Of a stretch of 64,000 bases of DNA, positions 33,658 to 44,378 are shown piece after piece. The notes below the pieces were generated by a model. The model ran no database searches. It was not told where the DNA came from and worked only from the letters and a program-made list of their open reading frames with translations. How positions within the stretch are numbered: position 1 is the stretch's first letter; every line of letters starts with the position of its first letter. The position numbers were made by a program, and so were the translations under genes. This DNA is from Tetraselmis striata (lineage: Eukaryota > Chlorophyta > Chlorodendrophyceae > Chlorodendrales > Chlorodendraceae), in the NCBI GenBank assembly GCA_006384855.1, contig VCJN01002285.1:1-64000 (forward strand), read 5' to 3'.

Positions 33658-35200
33658 TCAGTTCCTCATCAGCTTGCTGTGGATCACGCGGCCGTCAAAC
33701 GTGTGGAACAGCTTGAGGCGGTCCTTGTACTTGAGCCTCGGCGCGTTGGTGTGGCCGCGGTCAAAGTCGGCCCGGATCTCGCTGCAAAGGGGCAGCCGCA
33801 GAAGATGAGTAAAGAGCTGATGCGGGACAATGGAGCTGGCAGCCGCTGGGCAAAGAAGAGGACGAGGCAGGGTGGGGGTGGGGGGGGGGGGGGGGGGGGG
33901 TGCACGTACGTGGGGTTGTGTGTGGATCGCATGGTGATGGGCTTGCGCTCGTAGAATACGCGGCTCCGGAACTGCGACGCGCTGACCACCTGAACCAGCG
34001 TGCCGGGAGCCGTTAGCCCCCTGTCCTCTCCCTCCCCCCCTGTGGCAGCATTGTTTGGCCTATGTTAGACGAGTTGCAACCGCGGCGCCGTGTGCCTACC
34101 TCCGATGCCGTCCTGGCCACCCTCAGCCCTTGCACCTCCATTGACCTGCGCATCCAGAAGCAGAAGCGCCTGGTTAGAGCTCTACGTCGACCTCCCGACC
34201 ACGGCATGCATGCGGAAAAATGCAAAAGGGCCGAGGGCATTGTGTAAATTGGATATGTATTGCGGCAAGGGAGGCGGAAAAGGGAAGGGTGGCAAAGGAG
34301 AAGGGCCGGGGGGGGGGGGGGGGGGGACATGCCTGGAGGGCGATATGGTGAGCAGCGAGCCGTTGCTGTCCTTGGCAAAGGGCCAGTCGGTCACGCGGAG
34401 GCCAGCGGGCGCGGTCCGCGGCGGCGGCGGAGCATAGCTGTGCACGTGGAAGTGGTTCTCGGGCACTAGCCCGCAGCCGGGCGCCTCGACTCGGTCCAGC
34501 CAGTGTGGACTGAGGGCGAGCAGGAGGACAGGCAGTTCCGGTCAAGCGATCCATAATGTTGGACCCCATCAGCTACCAGCCTCAGATATCCCTGCTACCC
34601 GTCGATCCCCGGCACGTTTTCCCTGCTTGGGTTCTCTCTTTAACTTATCCCGGCCTGCTGCCGCTGCCAGCGTGCAAGAGCAATGCCCGTGACTGTAAGG
34701 CGATGACAGCCCTCTTGCAATCACTGTTGCCGGTTCTGTCCCGAGGGCGAAAAACATTGACAACTCCACCCGGCGCACTCTCTCTATAACGAGAATTCGT
34801 CAATGTGTCAGCGCATTAGTTTGTAACAAGGTATGGTACCTCCCACTGATTCGCTGTTGGTATAAACAGCCGAGTGGTTGCCTTTGCCGGTTCCTTCTAC
34901 GCGCATGGCTGCCCCCTAGCGCATGGATGCAACCTGGCGCACGCAGCGGAGAAGCTGGGTCTCACATCACAGCGAGTCAGCTCACCTGTACGCCGAACGC
35001 ACGCGCTGCGCGGGTGACAGGCGTAGGTCGGTGACGAAAGGGCGTTGCGGCGGCTGCTTCGGCTGGAAGAGCGGCGTGTTTGGCGTCAACGGCGCCAGGC
35101 GGCCGGGCTCCCACCCGCTGCTCAGGTTCCCCGCCTCCGCCAGCGCCCTGGCCAGCCGTCCGCTCCGCCGGCTGGGTGGCGGAGACAGACCTCGCGCCAT
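33658..35200 (-). CDS. Unrecognised 213-residue protein, five exons
   Basis: I do not recognise this protein. Five exons (35200-34986, 34509-34333, 34145-34100, 33989-33910, 33781-33658) join in phase, which argues strongly that the gene is real. The start is GCCATGGCG, a good context. The sequence is rich in Arg, Pro and Ser, with LTPNTPLFQPKQPPQRPF near the start and PENHFHVHSYAPPPPRT in the middle. It ends with SQFRSRVFYERKP and LKYKDRLKLFHTFDGRVIH. No membrane segment, signal peptide or catalytic motif is visible. The short Pro-rich style recalls small axonemal proteins, but that is only an impression. Intron 2 needs a GC donor (CAG|GCATGT) to keep phase. Introns 2 and 4 contain sense-strand poly(C) (G runs at about 34309 and 33871). 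Confidence 0.6.
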
Positions 35201-35739
35201 GGCTTCACGGCCTCTCTGTCGCCCACCCTAGGCTGCCGGAAATTCGTCCGTAGGCAGCGCGAATGGCCAGTCGACGGCCGACCGGGGCCGGCTCGTGCCC
35301 GACAGCGATAGTCGTTGGAAATGGCGCGAGGCGGCAGGTACGGGATCGTTGCAGGGTCCGTGCAACAAGCGAGAGCCTAGCAGCCCAGGACGGTACCGGC
35401 CGTCTACCGTGGCGCCTTGCCTCCGCTAAGGCACAAAATTTCAGTGGTGCTCTGGACGGGTGAAGCTGCCACAGATGATGGGTGGGCCACGAGGCATGTG
35501 GAGGAAGGCACTATCGGCGGGGAGGCGGTAGTACCCACCTGTAATATGCCGTACGAGTACCGATACCGGTACGACTAGTTGCGGGCCGCTTTTATGCAGA
35601 CAGTTATGCGGCTTGGTATTGATATTGTTTTTTTAGTCCCGGATGGTCCGGAACTGACCGTGTCCTGAACTCCTGCTACTTTGCGTCCCAGAGCTACTCT
35701 GTACTTTATGCTGACTCTCCGGGGCACCCTAGCGCCCGC
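35201..35739. other. No gene seen
   Basis: This is the upstream side of the unrecognised minus-strand gene, presumably its promoter. Frames are short and GC composition falls towards 35600. Nothing else is identifiable. Confidence 0.3.
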
Positions 35740-35977
35740 GGTAAAAGTGAACTTAGCCCCGGGACATCAGCCGAAGTCGCACCAGCACTTGACCTCTTGC
35801 GGCAATTGCAGTCGTCGGTGTGGCATGGCCCTTAGACCATTGCCACATTCGAACCCCGAAGGACTAATGCATCAACAAGGGAGTCCGAGACACGCCAAGG
35901 CGATATTGTCGAAATGCATTGACCACTAATCGAACCCGGGACCTCTCGAACGACCGCTCAACCGATATGAGCGGACA
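35740..35977 (-). repeat. tRNA-derived SINE, copy 3
   Basis: Best-preserved head of the family. On the minus strand it reads GTCCGCTC, then an A-box-like GGTTGAGCGG, then a B-box-like GGGTTCGATTAG. The shared body follows, then a tail with GATGTCCCGGGGCTAA and ACTTTTACC. The split promoter boxes indicate a tRNA origin and RNA polymerase III transcription in the source copy. Confidence 0.75.
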
Positions 35978-36331
35978 AGGAATGCACCTTGTGGTGTTGA
36001 TATCCGCGTAGTACATACGACCATGCGAGGCACCCGCGGTGTCGGTATCCTCGAAATACCAGGAGTGGAGTGTTTGGCGTAGTAGGAGAGGAGTCTACTC
36101 TTGGTACCGAGTTATTATTATTATTATTTTTTGCTACCTAGAATTATTACATTACTACCGAGTTATTATATCTAACGACGCAGTCTTTCTAACGTTGCGC
36201 CCGACTATTACCTTTGTAACACCGACCCCCCGGTATGGGAGCGACACCGCTTCTTAGGGTTTTGGGGGCCCGTTTATTGGGTCCCAACTCAGGTATCTAG
36301 GGTGTCGTGCCGGCGGTTTTCAACTTTTTTT

Positions 36332-36690
36332 TTCGCCCCGGGGACAGGACCGGCAAAAGTGAAACCTTTGCAGCGTCCCTACGACTCACGGCCGTTTAGG
36401 CAGCGATGGAATTAGGCAAAGCCCTAGGTAGGCGACGCTCCGTTATTGTCAACAAGCAAATTGCCGAAACATTCTACATGACTGATTAGAGGCTAGTGAC
36501 GGGGTTATTTCCAACAATGGATTACCGTCTAAAACACTCCCATCAAATTGGACTGATGACCACGAAAGGTCCGCCCTGTTCGTTTGGGCGTCGGCCAATT
36601 TGAGTAATAATGCGAGTTGGGGAAAGCCCCATCCCGCGCAGCAAAGCCTTTCGGGAGGGCGATACATAACCGCCGATTCTTTTAACCCCG
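36332..36690 (-). repeat. Longer LINE 3'-tail copy
   Basis: This matches 6745-7080 over its whole length, including the block AAAGGTCCGCCCT and the block AGCAAA...TTTCGGGAG...GCGATACAT in plus sense. Both copies can be read in minus sense with a similar peptide (AGWG-F/L-PQLALL), so part of the region may once have been coding. It ends where similarity to the 7-kb copy stops. Confidence 0.68.
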
Positions 36691-36839
36691 AATCCCCCTT
36701 TATGAAACATCTCGTCCGTCGTAATCTCGGCAAGTGGCAAGCCGCTATAGTGCGAATCGTAGGGCTATTCTCAATTGGATCTCAAGAGGTGTACGCGTTC
36801 CGTGTTTGGACGGGCTAACCCCCCTTCTTTTCATCATGG

Positions 36840-37757
36840 GGTGTCAATGGAGGATGCTACTACTCCGGCCCAACTGAAGTTTATGGACGGTGAATTGGCT
36901 CGCTTCATGGCCGTTGGGGTATGGGAGCGAGGCTAAAGCGCAAAATGTGTGTCCCAGTTGTTCTTGGTTCCAAATAAGCATGGAACAAACAAACGGAGAC
37001 TCATCATTGACCTTCGCCCCCTTTACGGCTACTGCGAGACGCGCGGTCTTTCGTTCGAGACGCTTTCGCATTTGCGCAATCTGACCCGCCCACCTGGGGA
37101 TTACATGTCGCAGATGGACATGCACGAGGGCTCAAAGCGGTTGGAATCGCTCTTGAGGACATGGACTTTTCACTGGATGGGTTTTACACTATTAAGCAGT
37201 TGGAATCGCTCTTGAGAACATGGACTTTTCACTGTCGATTACCACGCACGGCACTTTAAACCGACTGGTTGGCCTTCCCATGGGCTGGTGTTTATCTCCC
37301 TACTATTGTCAATACACCAACGTCCCCACTAGGGCATCGTCGCGTCGCAACCCGACTGAAGCAGACGGCACACCCGTCCCCGTGCGCCGATTTGGCCTGC
37401 GCATGTTGCCCTACATGGACAATTTTATGTTTCTAGCTCGGGTTTATCCTGTGGCCATCTGGGAACGCGACTACATCGAACGGCACCTCTCGGGGTTCGG
37501 TATGTTGCGCAACCCCGGCAAGGGCGTTTGGGAGCTCACCCAAGAGCTGGTGCACATGGGGTTTGACATTGACACGTCGGGGTAGCCTACTCTTTGTGCG
37601 CATGTCGAGAAACTTGCCATTGCTCGCGCGGCAAAACGCATGATCCGGCGAGCGAAACGCGAACGTCGGTGCCTGTCTGCTCGCGAGTTGGCTGCCCTCG
37701 CGGGCGAGTGCCAGTTTCTCTACTTTGCCATCGCCCCTGCCCGTTTTAGGGTTTGTT
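36840..37757 (+). mobile_element. DIRS/Kangaroo-like reverse-transcriptase fossil
   Basis: Retroelement remnant with the reverse-transcriptase order visible on the plus strand: KRRLIIDLRPL near 36990, LPMGWCLSPYY near 37275, a Y-x-D box region near 37410 and HMGFDIDT near 37555. A region rich in A/G/C-Q-F-L-Y follows at about 37690-37740. The spacing and the terminal HMGFDIDT-type motif recall DIRS-like elements such as Kangaroo of Volvox. No end repeats or recombinase domain are visible, so only the polymerase part remains. It is broken in a few places and moderately old. Confidence 0.6.
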
Positions 37758-38075
37758 AACCGCATATCGGATATCATATTCGGGAAGTTTTCGCATATCG
37801 TACGGGTTACTGCGGGAAGTGTTGTGCAAAGCTAAAGGCAGCTTTCCGCCAGCGCTGATTCATATAGCACGCATGTGTATAAATGTTAGAGGACTCAGAT
37901 CACAAGGGATCAATGCAAACGAAGCATTGTGGTATACAATCAATATACAAGCATCATTGTAGGCCACATGAAGCCTATGCATACAAAATTACAGGTAGAA
38001 TATATATCAGAAGAAACTTGGCATATCATCTTGCTGGGGCAGGTGTGCTGCTAATGATCATAAGGATTTGCAGCC

Positions 38076-38312
38076 ATGGCAAGGACAAACGACTCGGGCA
38101 CCAACTTGCTTGTAACTTGGCTGATGATCTTGCTGCTAGGCATCATGCATGTTGCTGGCAATAACAAAGGCCATTTCAACTGGGTCGAAATAGTTATTAT
38201 AGTGACATCCGCCATGTCGGCCACCGCCCCGGCTGCCGCAACCATCACCACGGCCACAAACGCGACCACGAATACCACCACGACCACTGACCACCGGAGA
38301 TACTGGAAGTAG
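38076..38312 (+). CDS. Possible small membrane protein (doubtful)
   Basis: A 78-residue frame starts at GCCATGG, a good context. It has one strongly hydrophobic helix (LLVTWLMILLLGIMHVAG), a second hydrophobic patch (VEIVIIVTS), and a Thr/Ala-rich tail ending in a basic cluster. No homologue comes to mind and there is no splice evidence. It lies in an element-rich zone and may be chance. Confidence 0.2.
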   Translation: MARTNDSGTNLLVTWLMILLLGIMHVAGNNKGHFNWVEIVIIVTSAMSATAPAAATITTATNATTNTTTTTDHRRYWK

Positions 38313-39177
38313 TTAGCTCGGTCTACTTAATACAAGCCTAGATTAGGTTGGTTACAGCTTTACGAACCCTCTTTATGTGAAAGAGTCATACTACCCCAGC
38401 CGCAAATAACGTTTTCACTTCGGCAAATAATGCTGGACTTTGATAGTCTTGGAACTACACTTATGATGGATATACAGTATCATCGCTCCTTCATAAGTGG
38501 GATGAATCAAATTTATGATAGAACGAGAAAGCCCACTCTGAATTGATGTTCCAAATCGCGCATGTATCGGGAAAAATTAATGACACCTAGCAGGGACATC
38601 CTTCATATCTCAAAGCATGATATTATCATATAATACCCAGCGCCCGCGATATAGAACACGAGGGCAAGATATACTTATACTGCTGAAATCAAAACAACAT
38701 GAGTTTTACCGTCGTTCTCCATGTAGCCATTCTCATCGGGCTTCGAATATAACTCCCTTATAGCCGTCGCTTGAAGTCCTTGCCGAGGTCCCAGCACTCG
38801 GAGTCAAAGACGTCAACTAACAGTAGTCAGCGCAGGACCTCCGACGCGGTCTTGGTATCGCGAGAGCGCTCAACGATACAAAGTCTTCGAGCTAAGCGAC
38901 TCGCTTATCGAACGGGGACAAAGAACGCGAGGGGCCGGCCTCGTCATAGTTACTGTACTAGTCGCTACCATAGTCGGTGGCGGTGTGGCATCAAAAAGGG
39001 TGAGAGTGATGCAAAAGCTTGCACTTGTTATTGCGTAAACGGGACATCTTGCTCAGATTCGAATAGCTCAGAGGTAAGCACGTCGCTAATAATCAGTCAT
39101 CGCGAAGCTCAAGAGCTACCGCTTCCACACCTCTCACTTCCCCGCCAAGCTGCAAAGCACAAGAACATGTTCCGTAA
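38313..39177. other. Flank of the Harbinger-like relic; no gene seen
   Basis: The stretch is AT-rich to about 38760. Beyond that a 144-residue frame (38771-39205) is open but has no recognisable domain. It may be element sequence upstream of the transposase; no terminal repeat was identified. Confidence 0.3.
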
Positions 39178-41261
39178 ATGGACGCTGAGCGCGACATGCA
39201 TGTAGACGGCCAGGCGGTTATGGTTATGCATGTCTCTTTCAAGGAGGCTGAGGAATGGGGGCAGCCGACGCCAACACGATCGTGCCCCATCCAGCCGCCG
39301 CCTCAGACACCACGCCCGAGCAATCCGCCCGCCCCCAACACCGCTCCTCCCTCTGGCTCGCCCCCGCTTCGGGATGTCACCAACGTACTCCAACAGGTGC
39401 GTTTGGGTGGCCAGGCAATTGCTGGTCGGCCCACGACCTTGGCGTCGGCAGCCGGTGCTGCGCAGCTCGCCAGGAAGCGCATGCTCGGCCTGGGCACACG
39501 TCGTGCCATGGTGGTGCGTAGCGCTGGCCATCAACTCCGCACCACCCATGCCGTTGGCTCGCCAGTGCTGCGCCGCGGGGCGGGTTCCCCTGCAGCTAGT
39601 GGCGGCGGCAGCGGCACTGGCAACCCGGACAAGGTGGTCGTGGCGCACATGGAGGCCACCATCAAGATACTGGAGCTGGAGCTTCAAGCCACCAAACGGC
39701 TATACCACAACGCTAAGACCGATGCACAGGTGCAGCGTGAAGTGTTGCAACGCCTGTTGGCTGAGAAGGTTGTGGTAGAGGAGCAACTCGAAGAGGCGCG
39801 ACTCTCTGCCAGCTGCGCACGCAATACGTCCATAGCACAGCTTCGGTTTGAGCTCGCGGAGAAGCATAGTGAAATCGACAAAATATTGTCTGATTACACG
39901 GTGTAGTTGTCACGGGATTCCGTGCTGGAGGAACGAGTACATTTCGCACCTGGCAGGCATGCATGATGCAGCTGTACTTTGCGCTGTGTACAAGTTGGTG
40001 AACTGTGGAGGCGCCTCAGATCGCCTAAGATGTTGGAACGGCAAGGAGAGCATCCATCGCATGGAGGCCGAGGCAAATGGCAATTACAACAGGCAGGGTG
40101 CTTGCAAACTCGGGCCGCGCAGCTTCACGTCAGGGAATGCTTTCCTCGCTTCACTCATGAGCTGCGCACATAGCTCGGTACAAGGGTCATCAGCGCATGG
40201 ATGGGCATGAAGACGACAAACCTCAACAGGATTTTCACTACCTGCTGGATATTCTATCTTGACTCCTTCTTCAATGCAGAGTTCCCAGTGCCAACGACAG
40301 TGCATCTAGCTGAGAAGATTTCGGCTGAGTGGAAGGAAGCCTATGGCTGCGTGGTGCGCCTCATCTTGGAATGTACAGAGTACATGATCTGCCAGCCTGC
40401 GAGCAGAATGGCCGCCAGAACGTGCTGGATCGATTACAAGAGCGCGCATTCCGCCAAGCTCCTACCCGGCGGCAATATTGCCACCTGGTGCGTAGTGTGG
40501 CACTTCGCAAGCGTACCCTGGCAAGATTTCCGACACTGAGATATTGGAGGTGTCGCACTGACTGCGCACGCATACTGCAGCGGGGTGACTGGATTCCTGC
40601 GGACAAGGGGATCGATCAGTGCGCACCCCTACTGCTTGCTCGTGGTGCGACTCTGGTTGCGCCAACCAGGCGGTTCCAGGGGCAGCCTCAGTATACGGCT
40701 GATCAGGGGAGGGAGAATGAGGAGAAGGCAAACCTCCACATTCATGTGGAGCACCATTTCCGCCGGGTGCGGTGTTGGCGGTCTCTCTCCCAGAAGATTT
40801 CATTGTCCTATGTTGACATGCTTTCTAAAGCATTCAATGTTGTCACCTTTGCAAGCTGCAGCGGCCTCTGTGCATCACTGCACCAGCGGCGCAACACGTC
40901 ATCTCGGAGGATGAGACTGTCGACGCAGACATTTAGTTTAGACATTTTGAAATCGTTATTACAAATTAACAACACTACAGCCGCCTTGTGTAATTCATAT
41001 AATCAGCAAGTTACTCTCATGCCAGCCCCGCAAGGGGGGTTTCCCACTGCCACACTACGTGTCACGCCAAGACACATCTGCAACGCAGGCTCCCCCGCCA
41101 GCGTGCCGTTCAACACTTCCCATGAAGCTTCTCGGTTAGCAACTCTCCAGTCCAAGTTGCGCCCCTCCGTCACCATCTGCATGTCTGCATCGGCGATGGG
41201 GTGGAACTTGTATCGCCACCCGGCGCTGTCCGACAAGGGCAGAACCCTCCTCGGTGCTTAG
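39178..41261 (+). pseudogene. Harbinger/DDE_Tnp_4-type transposase relic
   Basis: DNA transposon transposase in several frames. The first part (39178-39906, 242 residues) is Pro/Ala-rich and ends in a coiled coil (about residues 155-235). The second (about 40201-40490) has the family block LILECTEYMICQPASRM followed by YKSAHSAKLLPGG, matching the D-C-T-E region of DDE_Tnp_4 enzymes; here the first Asp appears as Glu. The third (about 40580-40860) has GDWIPADKGID and HIHVEHHFRRV, the third catalytic Glu region. The metal-binding aspartate segment SDTEILE sits near 40525 in yet another frame, so at least two frameshifts separate the parts. No terminal repeats were found. Confidence 0.65.
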
Positions 41262-42229
41262 TTGCTGCCACGCTCTGCCCAGCGCGGTGCAGTGTGGGTG
41301 GTGTTGGTGAATGGTAGGAACGGGAAAGGGGTGGTCACTGAGTATGTGTCGCCTCTACTTGGATTGATCCACGCGCACTGTAGCGAGGTGGAAGGAGGCC
41401 GCGCAATCAGATGCGACGGGCGAGGCATTAGGTGAACGACTGCCATGAGCATCAACAGATGAACACATTCCGCGCTGATGGAGTGGTAGGGGCATGTACG
41501 GCATGTGCGCGGAATCTTGCACACAAAGGGATGACAGCCATGAAGGTTGTTGATGCTGTACTCAGCCCATACATGATACGTCCGCTCTGTTCACTGGCTC
41601 GAAGGTGCGGAGAACCTGAAGAAGCAGGAACCTTGCCGGCCCCCATGGCGTGTCCTTGGCATGCTGGCATCCACATTGGGGTGGTATGAAAAGTTCACGA
41701 GCTGCTTCAAATCATGTGCACGGTTGAATGCCTCCTCGTGAACGCTGGAGCGCGTGGCCTCGCAGACATGCTCCGTCCGGTGCTCCCAATGATATGATAG
41801 CAGCTTCTGATCCACAGACCGGATGGAGCCTGGGCAATGTTTGGCACCCCGGTGACCCATCCCTCAGCCGGAAGGACACTAGGCCCCTCATGGGCCCGCA
41901 GTTGAATCGATGAAGTGCCTAGACTGATCAGGGTGTTTAGCCAGGATGTGCTGTTGCATGCTCTTTCCATCCGGATCACGCAGCGGGATGCGCTCGCCCC
42001 TGCCACGTTTCTTTGTTTCAATGCGCTGCACGCTTTTCACCTCCTCGATCAATTTTGCGCGTGAATAGCCAGCAGAGAGCAAAGGCATGCCGTGCCCGGT
42101 CCGTAGCCATCTACGAAGTTGCGGGATTGTGGGCCGGAAGTGCTCGACTGGCCAGGCATATATTTTCTCATTCAGAGCGGGAAACGATGCGCCATTATTG
42201 ATCATGTGCTCTGTCAGCCGCCACTCCAT
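41262..42229 (-). pseudogene. Possible MULE-like transposase relic with SWIM-like finger
   Basis: The minus strand from 42229 carries a SAP-like stretch (LRRWLRTGHGMPLLSAGYSR) and then HFIDSTAG near 41905. The latter resembles the first catalytic Asp region of Mutator-like transposases. Further down, 41524-41450 reads CRTCPYHSISAECVHLL, a cysteine/histidine cluster like a SWIM finger. The pieces are in order but in different frames. Class is a guess from motif order; another transposon class is possible. Confidence 0.33.
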
Positions 42230-43048
42230 TGCATGGGTGCGTATCTGTGAAACCGCAGGGAGCTACACGTCATGCCCTGATGGGGACAACAAGTCCAGCG
42301 CCATGCGCTCCGCAACCACGTCTGGCACAGCCTGCACCAAGAAGGGCCACTACGGGCAAGCGATATCGCAGTGAATGCCACTCACATTGACCACCGTCTT
42401 GCTGGTCGGATCATATGCCAGAGCATTATGGAATGTAATCATAGCATTTTCCGCCAGCACGGTCTAGCGCTCTTAGTTAAAACATGTAAATCGCAAAGTA
42501 GATGCGTTAGCGCATGTCCGCACTGTGCCTAAACAAGAATACCATTGGCAACATGGTAAAACATGCAAATCGCAAAGTAGATGCGTTAGCGCATGTCCGC
42601 ACTGTGCCTAAACAAGAATACCATTGGCAACATGCTGGCGGGTAGGCAATACATACTTACTCGATGGCGCAATCGCGTCCAAAGCATCAACCAGAGCAGG
42701 CGGTAAGATGATCATCGCTGTCCCGGGCGCGGCGACGGGCGAGTAGAGGGGCGCGACTCTCGCTTGAGAATAGGGGTACGAATGCTTAACACGTAAACTC
42801 AGTACATATCGCTTATTGTGGAACTAGTCTATACCGCTTATTTTTATTATTACATACGGGCTTTCACAAAAGCGAACTACAAACAGAACTAACAACAACT
42901 ATGAAACGTTGCCAGCAAAAGAGAGACACAAGCCTGAAACCAAGGTCGAGCAGGAGGACAGGGAGCCAAGAACCAAGAAGGAGCCAAGGGAACCACGAAG
43001 TCACTTAGCTGCCAGGAACCAAAGGAACCCCCGCCCCAGGGTAGGCTA
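42230..43048. repeat. 79-bp tandem duplication in otherwise empty spacer
   Basis: Positions 42481-42559 and 42560-42634 are two copies of the same 79-bp unit. They differ by one base near the start (AACATGTAAATCGC versus AACATGCAAATCGC). The near identity implies a recent duplication. The rest of the spacer shows no gene. Confidence 0.75.
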
Positions 43049-43920
43049 TCAGCCGCGGCGAGGACGCTTGCAGCCAATGACCCATGTCATAGCAACACAT
43101 GCCGACGAGCGACGCGACGCAGGCGCAGGAGCACCATCACGTGCCGCACGCGCGGCCGCGACCCCGCCAAGAACGTTGTCTGCATGTGCCATGTTGATGA
43201 ACAAGGAGAAACGGCGGCGCCACGCAGACAAGAGCTGGCCGATTTTTTTGCCAGTGTGTGCGTGGCTAGGTTTCGCGAGCTCCATCAAGAAAGCCTCGGC
43301 GTGCGGGGCCAGCGAGCAAAACTCGGAAACGGCGAAAGGAACAAAGCGAAGCATGCCGGCGGCGTTTCGGACACTCTCGTCATACTTCTGGATGTTGTGG
43401 CGCTCAGCAGCCCGAAAAGCAGTCGTTGGATCCGGGGTTGACACGCCGAGGATAGGGGCAATGGTGGTATCGACAGCCACCGTGTTTCAGCGGATACCGC
43501 CATACCCAAAAAGCCCAACATCGGCAGGCCGCTCGTCGCTGCCCTTCGGGTGAGAAACAAGCACCGACGGGTCCGTGAGGATCTGGACACCCACGCCCAG
43601 CGCGGACTTCACGTCGAGGCAAATGTCGGAAAGGCCATGTGCCGCCCACTCGTGTGCGGCGTGATTGGAGTCGCCCCCAGAGCAACGTGCCACGTTATCA
43701 CCGTATGCAACCGCCCAAGTTGAAGGAGTGAACTCCACGCCAACATCCTCAAAACGGGCAAGCATACCTTGTACCGAGAAGGAGCAAGAAGCACAAGAGC
43801 ATGCTCGCCAAGGGAGAGGACATGAGCCGCCGGAAGGCCAAATGGGCGGCAAGCGGCAACACGGAACATGGAATCGTAGTACTCCGGGGAACGCTCACGG
43901 ACTTCACCAAGGCGACCCTC
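43049..43920 (-). mobile_element. Retroelement C-terminal fragment, 3' side of the insertion
   Basis: The minus strand carries GGDSNHAAHEW, SDERPADVGLFGY and a block around AERHNIQKYDES...LRFVPFAV. This is the C-terminal end of an RT polyprotein type common in algal and oomycete non-LTR-like elements (family named from memory). Its other half lies at 52359-53057, beyond the 8.4-kb transposon. Both halves have the same orientation and run in family order, so they are one old element split by the later insertion. Confidence 0.55.
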
Positions 43921-43957
43921 CACTCGTCGAAACGGGGTCCGCCTAACCGCGCTTAAC
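43921..43957 (+). repeat. Left terminal inverted repeat
   Basis: The first 28 bases are identical to the complement of 52331-52358. After one mismatch the match continues with CGCTTAAC. TC precedes it at 43919-43920. Confidence 0.85.
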
Positions 43958-44378
43958 ACGGTACTTGTACTGTATCCGTACTCAATTTTACTGTACAATT
44001 ACTGTATTCCGTATCACCCGCGCCTAACCCTCGCCTATATCCGCTTATCTCCGCCTATCCGGCGGTGGTCGCGATTACCCGCGCCGAGCCATGACTGCCA
44101 TGGCAGTACCCGTACGCTAACGGTACGTGATATGAGTCCCTTGCGCACTTTTCGCCCCTCGAGTACCCGCTACACGGGCGCGCGAGGGCGCTCGGCGCTA
44201 GTCGGCCAGAAGCTGACGCGGCGTGAGTACCGGTACCGTACCGGTTCTGACGAAGTGCTGGCTGCGCCGCGCTGCTTGTAGTGATATAAGTCCGACGGAA
44301 GTGCCGCTCATCATTCCCATTTTCCCACCTGCTCACCGTGCGTAACCCGCGACTGGCTTCGAGCCAGTCCCCCGTGCG

